64,000 nt of DNA. Source: Triatoma infestans. Its lineage: Eukaryota > Arthropoda > Insecta > Hemiptera > Reduviidae. Both the position numbers and the translations under genes were made by a program. Below the pieces are notes generated by a model that saw only the letters and a program-made list of their open reading frames with translations, was not told the origin of the DNA and ran no database searches. Positions 13,001 to 26,400 of this stretch are shown one piece after another (position 1 is the stretch's first letter; each line of letters starts with the position of its first letter). The stretch is from NCBI GenBank assembly GCA_011037195.1, contig JAAEAF010014722.1:62001-126000 (forward strand). Direction: 5' to 3'.

Positions 13001-16000
13001 ACCTGTGGCCTGGAACCATGACCAGGCAAAGATCTAGATCTGTAGCCTACGGTCTTTACATCTTCCGGTGATGCATAGAGTTTGGCGCTATTGGCAGGTT
13101 TAAAACTAGACATTATACCATCCGCCACACCTGTAAATATTATTACTATACATTAGTAATGATGATAACTGTATCATTCAATTACAAAATAGAAAATGCG
13201 CTGATCTAAAAAAATAATTTAAAAATTCAAAGCATTGGCTAAAAACTAGGTTTCAGAATACATTTGCATTATTATTTTTTTTTTCTTCATTTAATAAGCA
13301 TTATTATTTTTTACAAAATTAAAAAATGAATGAACCAATTCATGCTAATATTTTAGAACCATGCATTTACTAATAATAGTTACTTTGAAGTTTTCCTATA
13401 TGTCCAGCTTTTAAACAGAACAGATACACATTTCTTATAGTTTGTTAATTGTGCGAAAAGTTTGTTAATTGTACAGAAAAGCAATTTTGCGAATTTTTTG
13501 TATGATAAGTAAACATTTTATGTGAAAGATTTGCACAATATCCTCTTACTGCCTCAACTTCCAACTGATTAATGATTTGAAGTTTTCTTCAAAAAAGAAG
13601 TTTGACATGTAATTGTTGATTTGATTAGTGGTTGATTTTTATCTGCTCTTTTCTTTAATAATTTAAGGCGCATCAACATCTATGGTCATTGGCGCTTGGA
13701 GCCTTCTCAGCGCACTGCCGGACAGTGTTCTCTCATTACAGAGTGTACTCTCATTAATGAGAGTTTGTCAATACTTTCTTTGACAAATGTAAGAGAAAGT
13801 TAAAAAGAAATAAAGGAACCAACAATCATTGTAAATTGAACAGAGAATAGCTGCCGCTAATGAAAGAAAGTGTACACCTTCAATGAATTGAAAGATTATG
13901 ATTCAAAGTTCTGAGGATTTGAAATCGAAAATTTTTCAATATTATTAATCCAAAAATTTACAAGAGAAAATGCTATACTTTATTAAATTAATATTTTTTT
14001 TCTTAAATTTATAAAAAAGAACATTATATTCTTACCGTTGGTAGTCTCTGATTTTGTACTACTATAATCAGTGTCATTGTTCAATTCTACTTTGACAATT
14101 TGTCCAGTTCCTGGAGGTGGTGGTGGTGGATGTGTAGGAGGCGGTAATGGTGGCCTAAGTTCTTCTTGACTTCTATGAGGGCGACCTACTTGTGCTAAAG
14201 CTCTGGCCGATGCTAAAGCTAGATCCGGTGTAGAATGGAAATCTCTATGTAATTCACCACCTGGAATGCCACTAACACCTGCCATACTGAATCTAACGCG
14301 TCCTCCACCCTGTAAAAATTTTTATTTAAAAAAACAAAAAAAAAAACTGAGAAGTTGGGTACATAGTTTTAATTTTCATTTATGGACTGCAATTTAAACT
14401 ATATATACCTTGCTTTTACTCCTTTTCATTTCGGCAACACTTGCATAAACTCTTGGCGTCCTGGCAGGTGAAGAAGGCTGAGATAAATTGCCCTTCAAAA
14501 AAACAAATACAAATTTATAAAAATAATTAAAAAAGTCATCAAGAAAAAAATCTTCTAAAGTAATTATTATTATTACGAAAAGGATAAAGTAAAACAAAAG
14601 GGTCCATCTGCAATATTGGAGCAAAATAAAGGAACAGGAAAGAGGAAATATATAACAAACATAAGCATTATTACTATTCGATATTAAAAATGAAGGAAAA
14701 AAAATCTCCGATACCGTCTCCGTGATCTTCGACATTGAGAAAATTAAGTTTCCAAGTTGTTCTTGTCATATGTGTTCTTCCCATCGTTCTTATTATACTA
14801 TTAAATACGCTGAGTCCCTATGAAACTTTTGCAACGCAGGATTGTCGTGGAAAATCTTCCTAAATGTCTACTAATTAAGTAAAAGCTGGACTCCTTCGCG
14901 GAGAACTTAAAGCTCCCTTATTAAGATAGTGAGCGTAAATTCAGCAAATGTGATACATATTACTGTAAAAGTGCAGGTCAGAGAGGGGGAAAAGCTCTTG
15001 CGAAGAAATGTAATGTTATGTATACCACTTAATGAAAACAACTTTAACTGTTGCTGGCTTTATATTATCCAGAATATTATCAATATCTTCAAGATAAAAT
15101 GACGGCACACTTTACACAATTAGTAGAAGTTTGGAACTATGTCTAGATATCCAATCGACATTTTCAACAATATTTTTAGAACTCAGAATTATTCCAGTAG
15201 AACGGTAGCAATATCCACAAGTATAGCAACTCGAAATCTTAATTGTCTCTATATGCAAAAGACTAAATTCAATAATAGGGCATGGAGAAGGCAGCAGATA
15301 AAACTGCTGAAAATTTTTCCTTTCATTTTTGTCTAAAATGTGTAATAAACTTCGTAAAATTTTCTATTTAATTTCTTCTGTAACGCAGAACCCGTTTATT
15401 GCATTTTTTTAAATATTTTATAATAATCTTAAGTGATAGATAATTAAATTGTATTAATGAATAACATAACTATTTAAGCATAATTAATGGCATACAAACC
15501 TGGAAAGTACTAGTGGCCATTGATGAAGAGTTTCCATTTTGCCTTTGAAACAACTCTTCCAATTCTGCCGCGGTAATTCTACTTGATGTAGGCCTCGCTC
15601 GTATGCTGGCTGTTCTTGGCTGGACTGGACCGCTGCCGTGAATACTTTCTGCACTTGAACTTTTCCCTGTACCAGTATCATCTTCGCCATCTGATAATAA
15701 TTATAAGTAAATTTAAAAAAATAATGAACAAATGTACACGTCAAATGAAAAAAAATGGCTGGTTTGTTTGAAAATAACCTGTAGCACCGACGACCATAGA
15801 TCTTGCTCTTGCTCTTCCAACACTCAATGTTGTCTTTGGATCCCTTCTGGGTGGCAACGGAGCTGGAGATCTTCCTGCAAATGTATTACCTAATTACTAC
15901 TGATATTATATCTATGTACACAGAGATAAATGACTTTATCAATAGCAAAAATCCTACAGAAATGACAAGAATTGAAAATGTAATTTGGCCTATCTTAAGG

Positions 16001-19000
16001 AAGACAATAAACAGTAAAGTGCAGAAAACTATCTTCTGTTTATTTTCATTTGAAAATAGTCCACACTTGGATACAAAGTGACTTAATTCTCTTTAGAAAT
16101 ACATTGTTGCGAGGCAAAGTTTTTCGATAGTTATGGTATCTAACCTCTGTACACAAATTACAGTAAAAAATGAATACAGTGAACAAGATTTTCATCAGGA
16201 TAATATGAGAAACAGTACGAGATCGTAGACTAGACAATGAAAGTCAAGGACACCATGAACAGCTTTTTTCCGATTTTCTCGAAATCACACTATGCCCTTA
16301 TTTACCAGTACATCCTAAAGATATGTGTAAGTAAATCCGAAATCGGTTGATAACTACAAAATGAAGCAGACAAAACGGAAACATCCCTCATGTTTTCCAG
16401 CACTGCCATTCCATTTAATATTATGAAGATGATGTAAGGTACAATATGTTGCAACTGCACTTTAGCAAGAGGCGCCTAACGTCATCGCTATCCCAGACTA
16501 TCTAAAATAAATTTATACAGGAAATATACTGCATATGGAAATTATATAACTGAAATAAGTAAAGAAAACTTTGGAACTATTATAGAAAATCGGAAAAAAT
16601 GAAAAACTATTTCATAACCTGAATATGGGAAGAAAATTATGAGTAGTCCCAAGATATGATTTTATTGTCTGGTATTTTATCCGTCGTAGCATGCATACTG
16701 ATATTGTTCCTGATGGATGCATATTGATGGATTTTCATCCATCGTCAGAGCAAATTCATCAAGTTCGTGTAAAAATGAAATCAATTTCATAACCTGAATA
16801 TGGGAAGTATATTATTAGTAGTCCCATGATATAATTTTTATTATTTAAGACCAACCGCACAATCTCAACATATACTTAAAATAATTCTTAAATGAATTAT
16901 CTTTGATGAGCGGCGTGGTAAGTTTGGTTAGATTTCAATCTCCAAGCCATCGACTAGGCGTTTTCCCATCCTCAGGATGTCTTTGGCAAAACAGTAATAA
17001 TAAACTGAATTTTTTTCCTAAGCATGGCCGTAGTTTCACACTGTCTTGACATCTTGATGTTGGACGGAAGCCCGAAACCAGTTGATCAACACAATATGAA
17101 ACATACACTATATGGAAAACATCAACAGACTATCTATCTAGCTACATACACTAAAAAGAGGCTGAGACAAAATCATTCAGAACTAAAATTATCATAATAA
17201 AAGCTATAGCCACAACAAAACTTACCTAAAGTAGCAGAGGAACTGAGTTTCCTTGGCAATGTGGCATAATGCCTAGGGTTTGGATCGTGGTGTTGTCCAT
17301 GAAGTGCAATCGCAGCAGATACTACTGTCATGGAGACAAGATCTCCAGATCTTCTAATTAGATCAACTACATGTTCATGAGATGCTGATGTAACATTTTC
17401 ACCATTTATCTGTTGATAAATAATTATTTCATAAAATCTAATCAATAAATTAATTAGTGGTAATAAAATGAAGTTAAATAAAATTATTACAGCTAGCAGG
17501 TAATCTCCTTTCTTTAGACCGGCCATATCTGCTACTCCTCCTTCATCTACATCATCCAGGTACTGTAGAGCAGGACACCTCTGTGACGGAGTTAATTCCA
17601 TTAAAGGTGATGTAGCTTTAGCACCACGCAGGACAAACCCAAATCCACGGCGTCCTCGATGCAGCACTACCGTTCTAGGTTCTGCGGGTAACCTATAACA
17701 AGTATCATTTATAAATATTCAGCTCATTGACTAACATTAATAGTTATTTGAATAACTAAGTTACTAAATGAAAATCACATACTGTTTCTTGTTACGTGGT
17801 GCAGTAGCAAAATGTTTCATATTAGCAGGCGCCGGTGGAGCGGGACTTGTGTTGGACTCTCTTCGTCCAGAAACCCTAGTAGATGGCCTCCGTCGTGTCG
17901 TCTGATGGCCCACACTAGCCGGTGGTGCTTCCTGTACACAATGGCTGGGAAACAGACCTGATTCTCCCCTCAGTGTGCCTTCAAGGAATCCAGAATCGGT
18001 TGCACCCGTAACTGTGAAATAGAGGAGCCTTATTTTATGATACTATGTAAAAAAATTGTATAAAAGATTAACTAAGCCCTAAAAAGATATCCAACAGTCA
18101 ATCTCATGGATTTATTCTTTGCAATCTCGAATAAAGCTGGTTGTAAAGGAATAAGAACTGGCTGACTAAAATTAGTTAATTCTCCAATGAAGAGTAACTT
18201 GTTCATTAAGGAAAGGCGTTTATTATCTTCCTACAGAATCCCAATGAGTTTCTCGATACAAGAACAAAAATGAGCTAATGATGGTATTCACCATGGTTAC
18301 ATTGTATTCCTTCCAAGAAAATGAATGCTCTCTGGGAATGTGAGCCTCTTGCTTTCAAGCATTTCTATAGGTCAGTGCGATTTTTCAATGTTTGGAACTG
18401 GAATTCTCGGCTTATCCCAGGCGTGTACTAGTGATACGGGAGTAAGTGGCGTATCTGAGGCCCTATAGCAGTGCATGTGAGAGCGAGCTCTTCCAAAGCA
18501 AAGACTCTACGTCGGTCCGGAGCCCATTTATATGAAATTCAAAATGTTTCGTGTATACGGCCATAATTTGTATAATACCATGAATGTACAAAACACTCAT
18601 GTCAGAGGGAGGCGAAAAAACTGCATTAATAAGTATTCTTCTATATTTTCGCAAAACATCTCCAATAAGACCCTACGGTGTCCGGCCAAATTTCAGGCCA
18701 TTGCAGATCCAAAAAGCACGTACACCACAGGTTATCATTTGACTGAGTTATAATTTCTAGAACAAAAACTATCTATATGCTTTGCGCAGGACTCTTAATT
18801 CTCACATTAAAAAGAAAAGATGGAAAATTTTCTTTAATCAAATAGGTGACACCATAGAAACCTTGGGTCGAGACATAAACTGTCATGCCATACCCATTTA
18901 ATCTCATTACTTAATAGAAGCGGATCGACATCTATCTGCTTAGATTTATTCTTCCTTTAACCCTATGCGTTCAGATGTATCGCGATATCGGGGGCATAAT

Positions 19001-20424
19001 AATTAGGTGATCACCTTGTCATAGTGAAAGAGTTTTTTTTTTGGCGCGTTTTTACCTATTTACGAATATATCTGCTTCATTCTGTTGTTTCTAGCAGGTC
19101 TATTAGAAGTAAGAAACAATTCTCTGTGTTGTTGAGGTGTTCTCAACTTTTTATTTACAAAATTATACATAAGTTTTCAAGTTTGATATGTTTTAAAGAT
19201 TATTTAATAGTTTTTATTTTTTATGCCTTGAAAAAGACAATATATTTGTCGAAACGTTGGCAAGAATTTAAGTTTTTTTATTTTTTTCAAAAAAAGACCG
19301 AAACTCACGATCCTTTTCCTTCATACAAACAACGGTCGAGAAGAATCTTCCGTAAGAAACAACTCACGCACGGACTCATGAGGTCGAGATTTGAAGTTTT
19401 GTCCTGGACCTGGATTGTTATTGTTTTTCTTTAGGTTAGCAATGGATAGCGTAAAGTGTGAACCATCGCAAAGACAAATAATGATCACGTTATCAAAATA
19501 TGTAGTACATATAACAACTAGATAACGTTTATTTCCTACACTGGAGTATTCTGTCAAAAAATAAACTAGTTTTCTACAACGTTAATGTCCTCATTGCTTC
19601 CTTTTTCCTTTTATGTTCAATTTTTAATTAAATGAGAAATCAGGATTTACCTTCAATAATATCACCCTGAGAAATACGAAGGTAACCCGGTTGTGTTGAG
19701 CTGTAATTTTCTATGCAAACTACCGTAGTTCCCGGTAACAATACAGATGTATTTGTATCACTGTTCGCTGTACCAACTCCTGAGCTATCGCTGATAATAT
19801 CGCTTGCATCGCCCAGACTCTTATCTGTAAATAAAATAAAAAAATCATTTCTATATAAACTTAATAAAAATGATTCAAAAAGAAAAACTATATTATAAAT
19901 TGGAAAAACACCAAAATAAAAAATAATTACTAGCTATGGTGGATCTAATAAAAAGGATATATTCATTATAAAATGTACTTTTATATTTTTCCTGCTTCGT
20001 GGATACTCTAAATTATTATAACTACTGCAAAAAATAGATAGTTTAAAATTTAACATCACAATCTACATATAAAAAATAGATGAAATTAAAAAAAATATAT
20101 TTATATATTTAAGAAGGTATACAAAAAGCTATTTAACATATAATGTAAAAAAATAAATAAAGCTGACACTTAAAAGCAATATTGGAAAAAAGATTTATTT
20201 ATAAAACAGATAGAGAAAACAGCAAGAGCCGGAGTATATACTATAAACAAACAATTAAGGCATATATTATAAATATAAGCTTTGATATTATCTCTGATAA
20301 TAATTTATTATTATGTACTCAGAGATAAATCTTTCATTTATATATTTTTTTTTGCGTGTTTTATATAAATATATATATTATATAAAGAACAAAATCAGTG
20401 GTGAACAAAAAAAAAAAAAAAAAA

Positions 20425-20473
<49 letters not shown>

Positions 20474-23400
20474 TGATGGTGTGGCGGTGAACACATGTTG
20501 AAAAAATACCTGTTACATAAGAGGCTGTATCCTCAGGTAGTCGAGTACTAGCCGAACTGCCATCCGAGAGACTAGATGAGGCCGAACTGAAAGGGGCCAG
20601 CGATCTGTCCGAAGGAGATGGTGAAGGAGGTGCCCTAACACCTCCGCTTGGTGAACACACTATGGTGGACCGTCTACGCGGGTTGTATCGAGGGGCTTCG
20701 CGAAATGCGACTGGAAAATATAAAAAAAAAAACAAAAACAAAAATACCACACACACTCAGGAAAAATTAAAAAAAGAAAAACAAAAGAAAGTTATAAATC
20801 AATAGAAAGAAAGAAAATGAATCTGTTTGTTGACTTTTTGTTAAAAGGGGGCATTTAAATTTGAAAAAAAAATGAAAAAGAAACTTTAAAAAATAATGCT
20901 AACAGATTCTAAGAAGAAATACATTTTTTTTTTCCAAAAGTATTTAAACTTCAAAAAGAAAAAACAAAATAGAAATAAGAAAATCATCGCATTGTTTTTA
21001 AAAGAAGGAACCTAATTTAAACAATATGCAATATAGATCCAGTCTTTCGCTCATAATTCTTCTGAGCTTCTAACAATTGCCGCAATCATCTATTTGAAAA
21101 ATAAAAAATAAAAAAAAAATCTTTGGTAAAGTCCCTAGTGTTACAAATTAAAAAAAAAATTGGCCGCCAAGAACTTTTTGTTGCTTAACTATCTGTTAAT
21201 TTAAAAAAAAAAAAAAAAAAAAAACAGAAAGATAATTTAAAGAAAGTTCTTTATTCAGCAAATTTCACGGATTTTTAATCCTACGATGATGCTTTTTTTT
21301 TTTTTTTCTTCATGCAATTTTAAAACTTCCGTGAACTTTTAGCGATGTAAAAGGAATGTTTTAAAGTGTGCTAAGCGATTGTAATATTGCACAATTGAAA
21401 AAAAAAAAAAAAAATACAATACATATTGTTCTACAAACATGGAACTCAATAACTAATAGGTGTCTTAAAAAAAATATATATATAGGTATATACAATAAAC
21501 AGTAAAAAAAAACAAAAAAAACTGGGGATCTAAATTTCCTAAAGTGAAAAACACTGTCATTTTTTGTTTTTCAGACGATTGGTGAACCTAGATGTGTTTT
21601 TTATGTGACAAATGTAATGCAAAAAAAAAAAAAAGAAAAGAAATTAAGAGGCAAGATTAAATAAAAATTTAAAATAAATTATCACCATGCAGGTTTGGTA
21701 AGGGGAAAACAAGTATTAAATTAATTTTTTATAATAAAAACAAATGGTTTATCGGTGGGAATTTTAATGGAAAAAAAAAAAAAAATTAATAAACAAAACG
21801 AAATCACGCAACACAACAAACCAAAAATTACAAAATATATAAAAACTCCACCACCATAATATAAAGTCACCACCACACCACCAAAATTTAATATAATAAT
21901 AATAATAAAAAAAAAATTAACTACAACGAAAAAAAATTACTATATTTCTGCTTTAACTTTACTAGAAATATTATATATATATATATTCTACAAACTATTT
22001 AATCTACTACAATTTGCAACTACATAAACTAGTAAAAATGTTTAATTTTGGCAAAAAAAAAAATTAATTTCTAAATAAATTAACTAAATTTACAATAAAT
22101 AACAAGTTAGAAGCAATTATTTTTATAAATATTTATGTACATGCTTAAATATAACACGCCCATTACAATACCATGCAAGACAATTTTATTTACTATTGAA
22201 GTATAAATACAAACTAAAGATGGTGGTCTACTGTGTAAAGATAATTATGGAGAAAATTGAAAATATTTCATCAAGTGAAGCAAGAAATATTGAAGGTATA
22301 TTTTTTTTTTTTATAGTTAGCTGGCATGACCAAAGAATTTTAAGAAAATAACTGTAAGAAGTTGTAAATAATAGATAAAGAGCACAAAAAAAACCCAAGT
22401 AGTAAAAAGTAAAAACACTTGATCGTGGTTGAGACCAAAGCTTCAGTGGTTTGCTAAAAACTGACGTGGGAATTTATCTATAATAATAATTAATATTATT
22501 GGGCCCAATATGGCTGTAATAGGATCCAAAGAGAGGATCCATAGCAGAGAAAGAGAGACAAAAATAACAGGACCACTCACTGGGACTAGAGTGGGAGAAA
22601 CTGCATAAATACAGTGACGGAGATAGATATACAACAGAGTTCACTCGCCAGTCACAACGTGTCATTTACCTTACCATTTACCACTCTACCATACTCTACC
22701 ATTTTAGTGTAAAGTCCAAGGCAGTCAGTGTCACTTTTTATATGATACAATGTTCAGCCATATCTAGTTTGTTCATTCAAACCAAACCATTTCTCTCCTT
22801 CATCAAACCCATTATATTGCAATGATCCACTTAAGGTGTAATGACCTGAAGAGGCTCATTGCAACATTGACGAAACGTCGTTTTTTTTTTTTTTTTTTAA
22901 GCAAACTATGATGCGGTCTCAACCCGGAAATTCAAGGGTTTTTCGTGAAAATGTCCATGGAAATGTAAAAGATCACATTACCCAAGCATATTATGAATAA
23001 ATTATATTATGAATAAATTTTATTCATATTAATAAGTTAATGAAAAAATTTGGAAAAGTGAGCAAAAAAATTTCATTAAGTGAAAAAAATGTGAACTACA
23101 TTAGTTTATTAAAAGAATTTGGATAGTTTAATGAATTAAAATATTTACAAATACCTTTCAAATAATGTTAGAAAGATAACTGCCATAATTTGGAAGTATA
23201 TTAAATATAGTTTGAATGAATTTTTGATAATTAGAAGAAAATTAAGTTTATCAATAACAGTAATAATAATTTGGCGGAAACTGCGAATATATCAGGGTGG
23301 TGGTTGAATCTACAACACTGAAAAACATGTCGAGATTTTTTTTCCCCTTGAAGGAAAATGCTAATACCTTTTCCTTTAAGAAGAGTAATCCTTTTTTTTT

Positions 23401-26400
23401 TTTAATTCCTTTCCCTCTAAGTAGAGGGAGTTATTTTTTTTTTTTTTTTTTTTTTTTTGGCCACTGAACGATAAACAGTACGATGATAAATATGTCTAAG
23501 CATTGTGCTAATCGAGTTATCTCACTGTTTTACGAGATATGATGATAAGGTGAACGCAAGGAACCGGTGATCATAAAATGATACCTCCTAGCTATCATGG
23601 AAAAAATCTCTGATATTACAGGAATAGTGCGACGAAGAGAGAGATTACATCTCAAAATTTTAGATGAAAGTGCAGACTTTATTAGAGAAAGTAGTATAAC
23701 GAAAATTTTTTCCGTCGGACTGAATTATTTACGATACGATACACTTGTTCCTTAGAAAGAACCTATTGATCAAATTTTCTATACTCTCAATATTTTTTTT
23801 TGACAATTTAAAATAAAAAATTACAAGATTTTTATATATACAAACACAAAAAATTATAAACAAACACATTATGAAGAATGTCTAAATGTTTTTAATAAAC
23901 AAACACAAAAAATGTGTTAAGAGTAATTTTTGAGAAAATGGAGAAAATATTTGAATTTACTTCCAGTGAAAGAGATTCGAGATACTTTATCGGCTTCCCC
24001 ACTAACGAAATATTATATTTACATTTTTTTGCATTTATTTTTTTAGTTGAATTATGCTGTTCATAAACTACAAGCACGCAATTCCCAGAGAGATCTTAAT
24101 TTCGAAATATCAAGCATTGCAAAAAAAAAACAAGAATAATTTAATTAAAATAATAATGGAAAAACATTTTTTTTTTTTAATGAAAAGTCCATGATATTTT
24201 GTTATACTAAATCTAGTGCTAAAAAGAATCAATCTCAACGAATCACCGAAGCGAGGGATGGAGAGAAAGTGGCTTTACAAAAATTTTTTCATAATTAAAT
24301 TTAAGACAAAATGAAATTATACATATGTAAAAAGAAAGAGTATAGATCTCATCTCAGACGAAAAGTTGTGAACTTTAAATTTTTTTGTGAATCCAATCAG
24401 TTGTTTCATTTAAAGAAATTTATTAGAAATACATAGTTCAAAACAATTAAAAAAAAAAAAACTGTAAAATTCCAAAACATTGAGCAATATACCAACAATG
24501 GAATTAATTATCTTCTTACTAATGAGGGAAAAGTATAATTTTTTTAAGATTTCTAGTATTAATAAGGAGATTGAGATTCTTATAACCCAAGGATAGATTA
24601 ACTAACAACAACCACTTGTACAAATTTTATTTATTCTCATTCACTTAGCAGACAGAGGTAAACTATTAAAAAAAAATTTTTTTTTTTTAAATAATTTTAA
24701 ACTTTTTTAAACTGTTGGTTTTCTACTAAAACAGTTTTTCAATTGTTATTGCCAAAAACGAACTGATTTATGAAAAATATAGTGTTATTGTTTTTGTGCT
24801 AAGAATCATTAAACAAACTTCTTTCCGGCATTGTCTACATTTTAATATAAGTGAAATCATTAAGACTGTTTCTATTTAAATCAGTTTTCTCAACAACAAC
24901 ATTTAATGTGGAGTAATTGTGTATATCTGCTGAAGATTACCTAATTTGGTTGAAACTTACTATTCAGTGAATGAATAAATAAAATTTGTAAAGTTGTTGA
25001 CACTAATCAATCCCTGGTTATTAGATTTGTAGATTGTTGTAGGAGATTATTCCACTGCGACCTGAAAGATCTATTGTGCCCCCGGAGCCTTCTCCAATGC
25101 ACAGCCGGCCTCCAAGCAGCGTTCTCTAGCTACAGACAACAGTGTCCATTACCGGACAGTGAGTTGTAGAGGCTCCAAGGAACAAAAAATCTAAGGGCAG
25201 CATGCTGGATTCGAACCCGGGACCTCCGCATTGCTTGTCCAGCGCGCTACCACTTAAGTTAATCCTTTCCTTCTCCCTTGTCTTTCGCCAATTAACTAGG
25301 ACATAGGCACCAGTTTGTATACTGTGCTTGTCCTTGTCTGTTAAGTGTGGAATGTCTGCAGTTTAAATGTATTGTGTGCTGTTCTGATGAAGTGCATGGA
25401 GTACTGAGCTGTAGTAACCCGTGGGTCGCTACTCCCGAAGTAACTGCATGCAACAGATACACCTTGAGGGCAATCCCTGGTTATTAAAAGTATAATATTT
25501 ATCCAAAGCATATCCTTTCACATAAGAGAGGAGAGTACCTACTCTTGAATGGTAGGTTCCATGAACTTCAGATGTATTTTAATGCTCAGATGTTAATGCG
25601 GGAAAAGAAACGAAAAATTTGAAAACCTCAAAATCCAAGGAAAGTGTTAGTATAGACAGTTTAAAAAGTTGAGTTGTACACATTTAATTCATATTAATAA
25701 AATTAAACAATTTTATGCATATCTAATAGAAGACAAGCAGTAACTACAAAATAATACAAAATTCTTGATAAGCAAATCAAAATATTAGTTACCGTTTATT
25801 AAATAAAAAAAAACAAAATTATTAAAATATTTAAATACATTAATATACTCACCAACATTTTCTGGCCTGTGATTCTGTATAACGTCGGCCAAATCTAGAT
25901 TACCAGCTATGACGGCTACTTGGTAAGGTGTTTGGTTTGCATAGTTTAGAGCTTCTCGTTGGCAACCTCTAAACAACAGCAGACGGGCGCAAGAGTCCTG
26001 AGAATTAACTGCGCACACATGCAACGGTGTATTTCCTGAGGCATTGCGAGCATTCATATCTGCTCCATAGAATAATAATTGTTCCAGGTGCTGGACTAAA
26101 CCAATACGGCATGCCTGTAAGTTTTTTTTTTAATAGAAAAACTTTAATTAAAAGTGATGTATTAATAAAAACTCTAGGTAACACAGAACAAAATTTCATT
26201 AAAATTACCTGATGCACTTCTTGCCATCCTTGCAAATCCTGAGCACCAATGGTGGCTCTATCATGGAGCAAGCCTTGACAGAGCAATGGATCGGTCGGCT
26301 GGGTAACAGCCCAATATAATGGTGTCAAGCCTTTCGCATCTTTATAATTGGGCGATGATCCCAACTCCAATAATGTGGTCACCGCTTCTAAACTGTTCGC

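Larger units (their letters stand above)
18012..19650. other. Intron between the SH3 halves
   Basis: Contains a hammerhead-like motif at 19225-19261 and a LINE 3'-end scrap at 19400-19480. The remainder shows no supported feature; the open frame at 19024-19434 runs through repeat DNA and has no domain. Confidence 0.5.

Noticed and set aside
15484..15744. ATG-initiated frame across exon 15500-15690 (MAKMILVQG...)
   Set aside because: Wrong frame: phase from the neighbouring exons demands the GEDDTGTGKSSS frame, which has the conserved AAELEELFQRQ block.
20361..20756. 131-codon minus frame running through the A tract
   Set aside because: Only 20510-20710 is exon; the rest is poly-Phe from the A tract and fails at the GTATTT donor.
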